Shown: positions 45,752 through 60,790 of the stretch, piece after piece
How the letters are laid out: the number at the start of each line of letters is the position of its first letter
Position numbering within the stretch: position 1 is the first letter of the stretch
Source: Trema orientale
Lineage: Eukaryota > Streptophyta > Magnoliopsida > Rosales > Cannabaceae
Assembly: GCA_002914845.1 (NCBI GenBank)
Contig: JXTC01000038.1
Location: 897,872-961,871 of the forward strand
Direction: 5' to 3'
Length of the DNA: 64,000 nt
Notes under the pieces: generated by a model
The model's input: the letters and a program-made list of their open reading frames with translations, nothing else
Databases searched by the model: none
Told to the model about the DNA's origin: nothing
Translations under genes and position numbers: made by a program

Positions 45752-48148
45752 TCATCTTGGAGCAGAAAGAATGGATGCCTGTGGTGCCACCGTGATATGG
45801 CCATTTGCAGCAGAGGAAGAGGCAACTGCATGAGAAAACTTAAAGCTGATGTTAGGCTCGACTTCCATAACTCCTTCCAATACCTTAACTACAGTTGACA
45901 TGAAAGGTCTTTTCGTATAGTCGTTCTGCAAACACCAAGCTCCGATCCTTATCATTCTCAATACTTCTTCCCTGTTATTTTGCATGTCTTCATCTAAATC
46001 TTCCACGATCTCAATAAGGCAATTCTCTTCAGCCTTCTTCTGCAATATCTCAAGCAAATGAAAGCTAGACTCTGATCGTAAGCGATCCACGTTTCTCCTT
46101 TTGCAAACAATTTCAAGAATAACAATTCCGAAGCTGTACACATCGACCTTTACAGTGACTATTGACCGTTGTAACTCTGGAGCAAGATATCCAGGAGTTC
46201 CTCTCATTGGGATCAGGACTTGGCTCTCGTCTCTTTCAATTAGCTTGGACAACCCAAAATCAGAGACTTTGGCACTAAAATGTTCGTCCAAGAGAATGTT
46301 ATGTGGTTTGATGTCGAGATGTATTATTTTCTGTCGACAATCTTCATGAAGATAAGCAAGCCCTTTGGCTATGTCAAGTATAATCTTCTTCCTAGTTTGC
46401 CAATCTAGATAATGAGCTTGATCTCTGTTGAAAATCCAATTGTCTAAAGACCCATTACTCATGTATTCATAGACTAGAAGCCTGCATGATTTTTCTGCGC
46501 AAAATCCAACCAATGTTACAAGATTAAAGTGGTGTAGCTTTCCAATTGTTTCAACTTCAGCTATGAACTCTCTCATGCCTTGACTCATTTTATCCAACCG
46601 CTTCACTGCAATTATTGTGCCATCTACTAGCACCCCTTTGAACACAGATCCAAAACCACCAATTCCAAGAGTTACCTTGAAATTCTCTGTTGCTATTTTT
46701 AACTCTTCCAATGAAAACCGCAATGGCATTCCAGGAACCTGCTTGAGATCATCTTCCCCATCGTTTTGCAATCCATTCTTCCGCATCATCACAAGAGACA
46801 CGAGAATTATTAGAATGATCATGATGAGCCCACCAGCAATAGAAGCTGATATTATTGCTGCTAACCTTTTTCGATGTCTTGATGAAGGCAGAGTGGGCGG
46901 GAAAGCCTTTATTGTACTTTCTCCCGGTGGGAAAGGGCTTGAAGATGGAGTTGGTGGGAGAACATCTGGTACATTTGATTCTCCAATCACACTTAACACC
47001 TTAATGAATGTGAGTGATTTGCTCTGATTTATTGGGTTTGATCCAACTCTGACGATGTCATGTGATATATGACAAACCCCATCAGAGACATCATTCTCGT
47101 AGCTAAAGAGAGCAGCACTGCAGGTACAAAGTTGGAGGCAAAACTGTTTGCATCCAGTTAGTGTTGTAAGAGATTTAACTGCATCGTCTGTATTGTTGAG
47201 GTCAAAGTATATTGTGTCTCTTACTCCGGTGAGATAATATATGTCTCGTGATGTCTCGCATTTACGGGTAATCATATCAACAATGCTAGTTCTATTACTG
47301 CTGCCATTTTCCTCAGAGTCATACTGGTACATCTTTAGACGCCCATCAGAGTCGAGTTTTACACACTCAATGAACTCAAGAGGATATGATTTTTCAGACA
47401 TACTCAACTTCTCGACATATTCACCTTTTTCATCCTGCCCATACTGTAGTCCAAATAAATCTCTTAAATTTTTATTCACAGGTGACTGATAATAAATTAG
47501 ACATCGACCATCACTCGCATTTGTGAAAACAGAGAAATTAGCAGCTTCTGTTAAACCAGCAGACGTACCGTCATTTGTAAGCGTTTGACCCCTGTATAAC
47601 CTCTGCCCAACCAACAATGTGTCTACAGGATTATCAAAAGACTGCCAAAGCTGCTCACCGTCGCCACCAAAGAGAACCAAATTTCCTTCTTCAGTGAGGT
47701 TCATTCCTGTCACAGACCTCGTTGAAATGATTGGATAGGCCGTCCAAACCAATGTCCCATTTGAGTCTCGCAATGTTAAGCGTTTCTCTGAGAGCTGAAG
47801 TGATGAATCCTCTCGCACAGGAGAGTCTGGATTGGCTGACCAAACGACAGTGTGAGTCGTGTCTTCTCCAACAGCGACAACTGAAAACATGTAGTCCTCG
47901 CTTCTCCTGGTAGAGCTATAAAATCCACAGAAAAAGGCCAAACTGTTATTTTTCATTGAGAGTAAAACTCTCATCTTCCATCCGTCGTAGATCACTGAAT
48001 TGTTGTTGTACCACTCTGATGGAAGGCCTGAATGAAGATAGTATGTGTAACCGGTTCTGGGAAAAGATTCGCTGCTTGCATCCGAACTTCTGATAAAGAA
48101 AACACCATGCATAACACATAGAACATAATAAAATAAGCAGGACATCAT
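45752..48148 (-). CDS. Lectin/PAN receptor-like kinase, copy C (intact)
   Basis: Intronless frame of 798 residues (Met1 or Met2). Signal peptide 1-25 (CLFYYVLCVMHGVFFI); B-lectin-like domain to about 190 with VVWSANPDSPVRED, GTLVWTAY and LWQSFDNPVDTLLVGQRL; PAN/apple part with CKQFCLQLCTCSAALFSY; Pro-rich stalk; TM about 427-453 (IISASIAGGLIMIILIILV) flanked by RHRKR outside and MRKNG inside; kinase about 490-765 with GIGGFGSV, AVKRLD, HLDIKPHN, DFGLSKL and GTPGYLAPEL. HLD makes it a non-RD kinase, a class common among plant immune receptors. The closest known type is the SD2-5 G-type lectin receptor kinases. It probably senses an apoplastic ligand at the plasma membrane; the ligand is unknown. 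Homologous upstream sequence is shared with copy B. Confidence 0.94.
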   Translation of the reverse strand: MMSCLFYYVLCVMHGVFFIRSSDASSESFPRTGYTYYLHSGLPSEWYNNNSVIYDGWKMRVLLSMKNNSLAFFCGFYSSTRRSEDYMFSVVAVGEDTTHTVVWSANPDSPVREDSSLQLSEKRLTLRDSNGTLVWTAYPIISTRSVTGMNLTEEGNLVLFGGDGEQLWQSFDNPVDTLLVGQRLYRGQTLTNDGTSAGLTEAANFSVFTNASDGRCLIYYQSPVNKNLRDLFGLQYGQDEKGEYVEKLSMSEKSYPLEFIECVKLDSDGRLKMYQYDSEENGSSNRTSIVDMITRKCETSRDIYYLTGVRDTIYFDLNNTDDAVKSLTTLTGCKQFCLQLCTCSAALFSYENDVSDGVCHISHDIVRVGSNPINQSKSLTFIKVLSVIGESNVPDVLPPTPSSSPFPPGESTIKAFPPTLPSSRHRKRLAAIISASIAGGLIMIILIILVSLVMMRKNGLQNDGEDDLKQVPGMPLRFSLEELKIATENFKVTLGIGGFGSVFKGVLVDGTIIAVKRLDKMSQGMREFIAEVETIGKLHHFNLVTLVGFCAEKSCRLLVYEYMSNGSLDNWIFNRDQAHYLDWQTRKKIILDIAKGLAYLHEDCRQKIIHLDIKPHNILLDEHFSAKVSDFGLSKLIERDESQVLIPMRGTPGYLAPELQRSIVTVKVDVYSFGIVILEIVCKRRNVDRLRSESSFHLLEILQKKAEENCLIEIVEDLDEDMQNNREEVLRMIRIGAWCLQNDYTKRPFMSTVVKVLEGVMEVEPNISFKFSHAVASSSAANGHITVAPQASILSAPR

Positions 48149-49452
48149 CTCTGGTTAAGTTAATCTTCTATCTACTTTTCCTATAATTCCTTGAGAATAG
48201 CGGGAACAATGGGGCAGGAGGCCGAGGGTGGAATCTTTATCTTCATAGGACTATAGAGAGAAGCGCATGAGTTGAAAATTGTGAAAGAGGTGAATATGAC
48301 AGCTTAGCTGGTCCAAATTTATGATGCAATAATACATTGTCTCAAACAAGTCCTCCTATTAGCATTCTGATGCAAATTATTGGAACATTTCAAGCCATAG
48401 TATATGTAAAACATATGTATTATTTAAAAGCTCCAAGATGCAGACATACCATTACAAATGTGGAAGGATCAATGTAGTAGAAGAGAATGGACTATTTCAA
48501 CTAAAATCCTGCTATGAATATACTTACAAGGAGTTACCGTATTTTGCAATAACAAGATACAAAAATTCCAAAAGCATCCACCAAAAAAAGTAAAAAGCAT
48601 TAAATTCGTTACCCTCCTTTTCAATACTAATCCCTACCCCCTAATATAAGTTAGAATAATGTAGATGGCGACTTATAACCACTGAACCGTAATCACGGGC
48701 TAGGACTTTTCTAAGTCAAGCTGTAATGGTCTGTATACCCATAGCACATGGCACAGGAACCAAGTCTTTATCTCTCATTTTAAACACATTTCTCAAAATG
48801 GCCAAGGAAGTACAGAGATAAAAAGAAGAAGATTTCTAAATGGGTCATTAATCACTGCTGTTGGCTTAAAAAAAAAAAGAAGAGTAATTGTGACGTAGAA
48901 GTAGAATTTTCAGGAAAATCAAAAGAATGGTTTCTTCAAACCAATTCTTCTATAGAATTCAATTAAAATCTCAAAGAGGATTACAACTGGAAATTTGCCA
49001 ATGAATGCCTGGAACCAAAACAGATGGCCACGTAGGCTCAACTTTTTCTTACCCAGCGACCCCATTTTTTTTTCTCCCTTTTTTTTTTCCCCGTATTTTT
49101 CTTCCTAAGACCCCTTTTCATTTATCAGAGTCTCATAAAGTACTTACTTTGGAATCTCAAAATCTTGGCTACTAGCTTACTCTAATTCGGTGATGTACTC
49201 TTCCTCGCTAAATGAGTTAATGAACAGATATCAAGTTGATCTGTATTGTAAGAGAAGGGACAGTCTCAGTGCAATAATAGTTCGGGCAACCAATAGTCGT
49301 GCGTTACTCTTCAGCTATGGATAAATGCTCTCTCTAGGAATGTGTGGTCCTCAGTACAAAAACTGAATAAAAAATCTCAATGTAATTCTAAATATACATA
49401 ACGAAAAAAATTCACACGGACTATAGCGTGTAAAAATGCTGTAAACCGTCCC
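48149..49452. other. Spacer between copy C and the PPR gene
   Basis: Includes the copy C promoter and the PPR 3' region. The stretch 48200-48760 is homologous to the copy B upstream flank. No extra gene. Confidence 0.6.
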
Positions 49453-51465
49453 TTACCAGTAATCTCCACAAGAACAACACCCATTTTTAAAATGGTGAAA
49501 TCTACTAGTGTCACGCACAATGATTTCTCGATATTTTATCTGAGATATGAACTTAATGGCAACATGACAATCTTCACATACCCGCAAATTCTTCATCACC
49601 CTTATTGGTATACCATCACAAGTGTTCATTAAAGCAAAAGCAATTGCTAATTTTTCACTGTGATGTGCCAAGTTGTACTCTTTCTCCTCAATATCCATGT
49701 CATGCAAAACAGATCCGGTATCAGGCACGTAACCACGCAACTTCATCTCGGCAGTTAGTTCATTCAGATACAAATCAATCTCCATAGATTTCGGATGAGA
49801 TTTATCACCCACAGAGAACTGATGAACTTGATTCTTAATTTCCAGCCAGCTTATACCTGGTTCCTTCTTAACCTTCTTATCCCTCATGGTTTTCCTCACC
49901 TCAGAAACATCCTTCCACCTTTTTGCAGAAGCATGAATGTTAGAGAGTAGCACATAAGAAGCCGAATCATGTGGGTCAACCCTGAGAACTTCTTCAGCAG
50001 CCCTACTCGCCATATCTGCATTCTTATGTTTCTTACACGCAGATAACAAAGTTTTCCATATGATAGCATCTGCTTTAACAGGCATTAATCTTATCATAGC
50101 CTCTGCTTCCTTCAAACAACCAGAACGGCCAAGTAGATCAACTATACATGTATAATGCTCAAGTCTAGGTTTCAATCCATACTTCTCCACCATCAAATCA
50201 AAGAACTCCACCCCTTCGTCCTTCAGTCCGCAATGACTACAAGCATAAAACAAGCTTAAGAAAGTAACATCATTTGCCTCTAGTCCTTCCTGCTCCATCC
50301 GTTCAAAAAGTTTGATCGCTTCCTCGCCTTGACCATGAAACCCATAAGCAGCAATCATGGAGCTCCACAACACAGAATCCACGTCTTCACTTTCCACGAA
50401 AGCTTTCACAGAGTCTTCCAGACACCCACATCTTGAGTACATGCTAACTAATGTGCTAATCACGGCAACTACAGAACAAGCCCCAGCTTTGATTGCCTCA
50501 GCATGAATCTGCTGACCTTGTCCTAGTGTTGCCAATTCTGAACACGAACTAATGACACTAACAAAAGTGATCCTGTCAGGCCTAAAACCAGCAAGTTTCA
50601 TGATGTTATAGTTATCCAAGACTTCATTTGAATATCCATTTTGTGCTTTTCCTGCTATAAGCGTATTCCAAGCAACCACATTTCGAGCTGGCATGGAGTC
50701 AATCACTTTTTCTCCTTCTACCAAGCTACCAGACTTCATATACATGTGAGCCAAAGAGCTCCCAACAACCAAATCAAACTCAAACCCATATTTCATTATG
50801 TAAGCATGAACCTGCGTCCCTGCATATAAACATCTCAAACCAGCACATCCCCTAAGAATGCTTCCAAGAGTGAACTCATCAGGTGAAAATCCCAACTCAT
50901 GCATTTCTGAAAAGAGGCCAAGACCCTCTTCATTAAATTCAAACTGGATCAAACCCGCCACCATGGCATTCCAAGTCGCAACGTTTCTGTGGGACATTTC
51001 GTCAAACACGTTGCGGGCACTATCCAAAGCACCACTTTGTACATACGCATTGATCATTATATTACAAGACATTCTGTTTCTCCTGGGCATATGATCAAAC
51101 AGTGCTACAGCACTTTGTAAGTCTTTAAATTTGGAGTACATGTTTAAGAGGTGGTTTGAAACAAACGTGTTCGAACACCCAGATGTGATAATCAAAGAAT
51201 GGAGTTGTTTCCCCATTAAAAGTGATTTTCTTATTATGCAAGCTTGGAGGAAGTTGGAGAAAAGAGATGGGTCTAACCATATCTCAGACTTGAATATATC
51301 AATGGCTTCTTTAATATACCCTTTGGAGCAGAGACTAGTAATCTCTTCTCTTGAGTTAGAAGCAGTTTTGAAGGTACTTGTGGAGACAAAACGACTTGTT
51401 TGGAGGGGTTTGGAGTTGAACAAGCAACAACAGAAGCGAAGATAACTTAGACAAGACTTGCCCAT
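49453..51465 (-). CDS. PPR protein, PLS class with E and DYW domains
   Basis: Intronless frame of 670 residues. A basic, Ser/Thr-rich N-terminus (MGKSCLSYLRFCC) suggests an organelle transit peptide. PPR repeats of the P-L-S type occupy about 60-480 (for example SCNIMINAYVQSGALDSARN and VATWNAMVAGLIQFEFNEE). The E/E+ region includes IIWKTLLSACKKHKNADMA and EPGISWLEIKN. The DYW deaminase has HSEKLAIAFA (HxE), CEDCH (CxxC) and the terminal CGDYW. Such proteins bind organelle transcripts and catalyse C-to-U editing. From memory it is orthologous in layout to Arabidopsis At2g41080; the RNA target cannot be inferred. Scraps of the same gene lie at 43261-43678 and 37208-37380. Confidence 0.95.
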   Translation of the reverse strand: MGKSCLSYLRFCCCLFNSKPLQTSRFVSTSTFKTASNSREEITSLCSKGYIKEAIDIFKSEIWLDPSLFSNFLQACIIRKSLLMGKQLHSLIITSGCSNTFVSNHLLNMYSKFKDLQSAVALFDHMPRRNRMSCNIMINAYVQSGALDSARNVFDEMSHRNVATWNAMVAGLIQFEFNEEGLGLFSEMHELGFSPDEFTLGSILRGCAGLRCLYAGTQVHAYIMKYGFEFDLVVGSSLAHMYMKSGSLVEGEKVIDSMPARNVVAWNTLIAGKAQNGYSNEVLDNYNIMKLAGFRPDRITFVSVISSCSELATLGQGQQIHAEAIKAGACSVVAVISTLVSMYSRCGCLEDSVKAFVESEDVDSVLWSSMIAAYGFHGQGEEAIKLFERMEQEGLEANDVTFLSLFYACSHCGLKDEGVEFFDLMVEKYGLKPRLEHYTCIVDLLGRSGCLKEAEAMIRLMPVKADAIIWKTLLSACKKHKNADMASRAAEEVLRVDPHDSASYVLLSNIHASAKRWKDVSEVRKTMRDKKVKKEPGISWLEIKNQVHQFSVGDKSHPKSMEIDLYLNELTAEMKLRGYVPDTGSVLHDMDIEEKEYNLAHHSEKLAIAFALMNTCDGIPIRVMKNLRVCEDCHVAIKFISQIKYREIIVRDTSRFHHFKNGCCSCGDYW

Positions 51466-52221
51466 GCATCTGGTTTGCCTTGTTGGGCTGTTTAAAGCTA
51501 AGTTTGAGTCCCTATAATTTCAGCCGTTAGGTTATTTGAGGTACTTCCTCACTAAAACTGACCGCCAAACAGGAGAAAACGGAACTCAGGCTATGTTAGG
51601 AAAGAAAATTAGAGGGAATGAAAAAATAGAAGGGAGAGGATGAATATATATATATATATATATATATCTTTGTTTGGCACGAATGGAAAAAAAAAAAAAA
51701 AAAAAAATTGTTAACTTAAAATAGCGATTTTTCCTCTATATTTATATTATTATTGTTTAAAATTTGGTGTAAAAGAATAGCTTCGTAATTTAATATGCTC
51801 ATTAACTAACAAAATCTTTTCCTCCACACAAATTCTTTCCATCCATTTTCTCTTTCCTCCCTTTTCCCTCCTACCAAATAACTATATTTTCTTTTATCTC
51901 TCGTCTTTTGTCTTTTACCACGTGGTCTCCTTTTTCACCCCTATAAAACATAGCCTTAAAAGAACTTCTAATATGCCTTTGCTCGGGTTGTAATTTACAA
52001 GTATAGAGCAATATTTTGGGAGTGGGACCTGTATTGCTTACTAATAGAGGTATGTGACTTGTTACAAAATTTACATGTTCCTGGTACTTCTATGGTGTAT
52101 GGTGCCATGTATGTGATGATATGAGTAATATTTCCGTTGTTGGTGTTTTATGCTGCTATAGCAGTCATATAAAAGTGACATAATGTAAGAACGTTTGGTA
52201 TGTATGTATTATATATATATA
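51466..52221. other. Intergenic upstream of the PPR gene
   Basis: TA microsatellite at about 51645-51668 and a poly-A run at about 51690-51708. No gene seen. Confidence 0.55.
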
Positions 52222-52391
52222 GGGCGCGTCTACAGTAGGGACGTCCCTACGTAGGACCCTGTCTATACACCGTTTGATGAAAATCTGTGTATAAACAGAT
52301 TCCCCACATATTCCCGTTATTCCCTACAGATTCCCATCAAACGGTGTATAAAGGGTAACCCTACGTAGGGACGCCCTACTTTAGCCCTCCC
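52222..52391. mobile_element. 170-bp Mutator-like MITE, copy 2
   Basis: Same family as 32750-32921: ends GGGCGCGTCTACAGTAGGG and TACTTTAGCCCTCCC, CCTACGTAGG cores, inner arms around CCGTTTGATG/CATCAAACGG. It is inserted in TA-repeat DNA; flanking nonamers ATATATATA and ATGTATATA match at 8 of 9. Confidence 0.85.
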
Positions 52392-52927
52392 ATGTATATA
52401 TATATATGAATTTTTTCCATAAAGAAATGAAAATTTTCTGAGAGAAAAGTTCTTGCATAAATATGAATTCCTTCAACCCTTTTTGTCCTAAACTCAAATC
52501 ATTTGAAGGTTTTCTGCTCTTGTTTCTATCCAGCAGAATCTTCTAGTGATATTTGATTGGAATATATATTGCTAATAAATCATAGCTTTGGCTTGCCCAA
52601 AAAAGAAAAAAAAAAAGGTCATAGCTTTGGCTACTTTCGTAATTGAACTTTCTAATAGGACTACTACGTTGCAGAGCATATTAACGAGCAGACTGTTGAG
52701 AAATAAGTCAATAATGCTACAAAACTACGAACAAAGACAGAATTACGCCCCTAACTAACGGTAGTGACTAGCGAGGTATATCAGGAAAAAAAAAAAAAGA
52801 TCTCCAGCTGAGGTATTTGTGTCATTTCAGTCTACGAGTACTTTACATATGAGCAAAATTACAGTTATGATGCATTTAACCAATTGAAGATATATATGAT
52901 CGTTAATGGCAGTATGACTTGAGTTGT
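52392..52927. other. 3' flank of the FtsH gene
   Basis: Contains the likely FtsH 3' UTR. Otherwise AT-rich without features. Confidence 0.5.
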
Positions 52928-56700
<3,773 letters not shown>

Positions 56701-57148
56701 GGTTTGGATTGTGTCCTCGGCCTTCATTTTTTTTTTTTTTTTTTTGGGCGTGATATTATGGAATTTCATTTTTGGTCAGCAGCTCTTTCAGATTTTTTTT
56801 TCGGTGGACGTGGATAGATGAAGGCCTTCAGGGGAATTTAGTATTTTATTTTCAAATATAATTTTTTTTAAGAATAATTTTCAAATATAATTAATTTGGC
56901 TAAGGATGCTAAAGGGGCACGTCACGCGTGTTGCACATGTGGATACAATATTAATGTTCGAAGGGAAATTACTTTTGTTCCTTTGAGAGTTGTGACCAAC
57001 AATTTTTTTTTCCCTAAAAGAATAAATATCTTCCCCATGAAGAAGAAAACAAATAATTATTTTCGTTATGCTTCAATTATAATCACACTAATAATAATAA
57101 TTTTTGTCGTGGATTTATGACCTACAACAACTAATTAGCATATTATGA
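56701..57148. other. Intergenic upstream of FtsH
   Basis: T-tract at about 56728-56745. No gene; the 74-codon plus frame at 56896 has no family resemblance. Confidence 0.5.
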
Positions 57149-57727
57149 TCATATTTGGTATGCTATATAAGGACTCTGTATTATATTAATTAAACATAAT
57201 ATTATATCTGATTGTACTTTTGTATTGTATTATTTAATACGATATCAAAATTTAATACAATATGGAGAGTATTGTCTAATACAGAATAAAATGTATGTAT
57301 TACACTGTATCACATAATTTTAACTTTAATGTAGTATTGTACAATACCCAATTTTCTTACTTTTTCTGTTCTTAATTTTTCTCTCATCACTTTCTCTCTC
57401 ACATCACTTTATCCCTTTCAAAAGAGATTTTTTTCTAAATAAATTTTTAAAAGTGGTATTTTTCTAAATTTATATCTAGAAAGTGGTTTTTTGTAAATAA
57501 ATTTTTTAAAAAGTGGTAATTTTACGAGTGGTGCTTCCCTAAATATTTTTTCAAAAGTATTTTTCTAAGTAAATCTTTAAAGATGGTATTTTTCAAAATT
57601 AAATTTTTAATACAACTTCTTAATTTTAAATGCAAAACCAAACATAGTACTGTAATAGAATAATACAATATAATATAATACAATATATCATAATATAATA
57701 CAATACAATACGGCGCACCAAACATGA
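57149..57727. mobile_element. MITE family C (hAT-like), copy 2
   Basis: Left end TCATATTTGGTATGCTATAT and right end complement AGGTCATGTTTGGTGCGCCG are imperfect inverted repeats built around TTTGGT, as in plant hAT MITEs. The interior matches the element at 36671-37207 (CTCTCTCAT...CACTTTATCC and AAGTGGTATTTTT motifs). Confidence 0.75.
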
Positions 57728-57877
57728 CCTATAAGTATGAAAAGAGTTTTATATACAAAGAATTTCTTGGTTGAGTCGTGTTATAGCAAGGCGCGTTAGA
57801 CGCTAATTAATCTAATAGAATTTGTGCACCCTTAGAAAGAGGATTCATACTATCCACTTGAGAGTGAGCAAACCTCT

Positions 57878-58439
57878 GGCTCGTTTGGTACGCATGATTG
57901 GATTGGACTGTATTAGACTATTAAATAGGATTGGATTGGATAGTGCTATTTAGTACTATAATTTATTTGGTGCAACATAGGACTAAAATAAAGTAAATAT
58001 AATAATTTTTCTTATTATAGTTCTAATTATATTTTATTTATAAATAAATAAATAAATATTTCTAAAAATAGAAAATATAAATTTAAATGATGATTATATA
58101 AAATAATATGATTTTAATTTATTTATGAAAAATAGCTATATAAAAATAAAATATATTTTTAGTTAAAAAATAAAAAGTAGAATTTAATTAATATTTATAC
58201 ATATACTTATATTAATTTAAAAAATTATTAAAGAAATAAAGGGAAAAAAAATAAATAAAACGTGTGCCTGGTCATGGGACTAAATTAACCCAAATTCTAA
58301 TTGAGATAATTTAGTCCTATGGAAAGGGGACTAAAAAGAGAGGCTAGACTCCTTTGTCTAATCCCTCCCTTGGGTCCAAATATGAGACTAGACAAAAAAG
58401 TCGAGTCTCAACCCTTAGTCCGGCCCACCAAACAGGGCC
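57878..58439. mobile_element. hAT-like MITE, family D
   Basis: Left end GGCTCGTTTGGTACGCATGA and right end complement GGCCCTGTTTGGTGGGCCGG are inverted and match the common GGCC..TTTGGT end of plant hAT elements. An AT-rich core of about 300 bp separates two GC-richer subterminal parts. No 8-bp target duplication could be recognised. Confidence 0.65.
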
Positions 58440-58494
58440 TTAGCCCTTAGTGTTACCACTATATTTTGGGTTTCTAACACTTATACTTATAAAA

Positions 58495-58825
58495 ACTGAA
58501 AAAAAAAATTACAAATATACAGAAGTCAGACTTTTTTCTAATTTTTATTAGAAAAATATTATTTTTTAAAAAATATTTAGAAAAATACCATTTCTAAAAT
58601 AGTTACTGATTAACGGTTTCAAGAAACTAGTTATCAGTTATATACTAGTTACAAATATCTTTGGTTACTAGTTACCAGTTTCTGGAAACTGGTTACTAGA
58701 AACTAGTTACCAATTTAAAAAATAGTATTTTTCTAAATATTTTTTAAAAAATAGTATTTTTCTAATAAAAATTGTACTGCACCTTAAAAAATAAATCACT
58801 GTACTTTTCACAATTTTTTTTCAGA
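58495..58825. repeat. Foldback element around an ACTAGTTA repeat cluster
   Basis: The left arm (about 58535-58595, TTTTTATTAGAAAAATATTA then TTTTTTAAAAAATATTTAG) is a near-perfect reverse complement of the right arm (about 58720-58780). Weaker pairing continues outward (CTGAAAAAAAA). The loop holds at least four ACTAGTTA copies and a near palindrome, GTTACCAGTTTC/GAAACTGGTTAC (58671-58696). Confidence 0.75.
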
Positions 58826-58934
58826 AACACCGTATATTGTGTAATTTCCTCTACTTTGTCTTCTTTGTTTTCTTAAAACACGCTTTTGCATATTCCTGTT
58901 TATAGTATTTCATAGGACATTCTTTTTTGGGGCT

Positions 58935-59215
58935 TATGGAAATATGACCAAATTTTGGGCCCAATTTCAGCAAATGTCATTTTTTCAAATGTTATAGCAA
59001 AATGTCCGGTATATATGCATATATACCAAGTGTAAAATTTTATATACCAAGTATAAAAAATTATATACCCAGTGCATTTCAGTACAGTAACTAAAATTGG
59101 TACATATGCGTATCTACCAAGTACAAAAATATATATACCCGGACATTTAGCTATAAAATTTTAAAAATGGACATCTACTTAATCAAATTTAAAATTTTGG
59201 CCATCTACCTAAATT
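58935..59215 (+). repeat. Repeat family A, copy 3 (uninterrupted)
   Basis: From GCTTATGGAAATATGACCAA to GGCCATCTACCTAAATTTCT. Highly similar to copy 2 until the point where copy 2 is broken by the MITE, so it serves as the empty-site reference. Confidence 0.85.
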
Positions 59216-60440
59216 TCTCTTCTTTTTTTCTTTTCAAAAAAAAAAGATGTTATTGACAACAATTTGAATGCAATGAAAGTTTTGATCAAATAAAATTTTG
59301 TGTCGTGTTTGATCGATCTAAGCCATCTATTGACATAGGTTTTATTCTATCATGGGATCAACATGGGGTCTACGCCAACAGATTGATTAATGAGTAGCGT
59401 GTACTCTGGCAACCCACTTGATTGAACACGTACCACTCATGGTTTATTATTACTATTTTTTTAAATACCTTATTGGAAACATATGCGGAAGAGACGTAAA
59501 GGGCCAGATTACAATGACACATGCGTAGCTTTGTTTATAGTAGAATCCTTATCAACTTCTGTTCGCATCATTTCCTCGCGTATGAATTATGATATGATTA
59601 CTTTACCTATTTTTTGGACAAAAACATAAACTTCAAGAGAACTTTCAATTAATTTGATACCAAATGGTCCCTGTTTCTCGCTTGGCGTGCAAATTTTTCA
59701 TTTTTTATTTTAAATTTTTTTTCTATCAAGTTTAAGGGCCAGCTTATTACTTTGATTACCCGTAGAATTTTCACTAATAGACATAGTTGAGTCCAGAAAT
59801 TAAAAATGTATTTTATAACACAAAATAAAAGCCATTGATAGAATCATTTTATTTCTTTTGTTGCACAAAACTCTTCCTCCTTCAAAGACAAGCTTTGATA
59901 TGACTCTCTTAGCTCAAAGTAAGGGATTAACAATCCACCCAATGTTTTATCTTCCCCGTTTTCTTTACTTGGCTAAGTTACCAATGCTTTGTCTAGAACT
60001 TGTATTTTGATGAAGACGACAGGAAAAAAGAGCAAAACATTTTCCTAAAATTTTATGTTTTTTTTTGTTTGAATATTTTTATATTTTTCTATCTTCTTTC
60101 TTATAAAAATCCTAAATACTCAGTTATATAATTATATTCAACTTCCACCTCTCCTTTAAGCATAGTATCAAGGCCACTAACTCCAAACTCCAAAGCTATT
60201 CTTATAGTAGCACCACTAAAAATCATCATCCTCATGTGCGCGCCCGGCCCTTGTTACATACTCAAACTCCTGCCTTGATGATTTACTGTGCCTATTGTCC
60301 GATTGAGTTCGTGCCGAAAACAAACCTACAAACGGGACAATGCAGGCCGCTTCTCTCGGCCACGGCCGGGGACAGAGCCGAGAATTATTAATTCAGTGGG
60401 ACGAAGGAAAAATTACCTCGCCGTAAAATAGTAAAAGAAA
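59216..60440. other. Intergenic; GC-richer patch near 60235-60375
   Basis: No gene identified. The patch (GTGCGCGCCCGGCCC and CGGCCACGGCCGGGG) contrasts with its AT-rich surroundings and may be transposon-derived; its source is not recognised. Confidence 0.45.
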
Positions 60441-60790
60441 ACTAGAAATTTCTTCTTAAAAAAGTAAAATTTAAAATTTGTACTATTCTTAAACAAGTCC
60501 ATAAATATATTACAATTATTCTCGGCGATATCTCATGGTGTGAAATCATTGTATAATAGCTTCAGTGTCAATCTTATCAGAATTTCTTTTTCAATATAAA
60601 CAACTAAATTATTATTCATCCATTGATCTCTCATTCGGTTACGTAGTCGATTCTTCACGATATTTATGACAAAAAATACCCTCTCTATAGTTGCATTAGC
60701 AACATGTAAAATCAAGCTAGTACTTGGTAGCTTAATTAGAGGCATCAAATATGAGCCCTCCTAGCCTTTTTTATAATACTTAGTTCAAAT
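60441..60790 (-). pseudogene. hAT transposase C-terminal remnant
   Basis: The minus frame reads MPLIKLPSTSLILHVANATI, ERVFFVINIVKNRLRNRMRD and NNNLVVYIEKEI. This matches the hAT dimerisation region (pattern LPVSTAxxERxFSxxxxVKTRLRN...LxxxxxIYxEKEI) of ZMYM1/TTF-type hAT proteins. The usual A-T-x-E-R spacing is preserved, but only about 70 codons remain and stops bound both sides. Confidence 0.75.
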
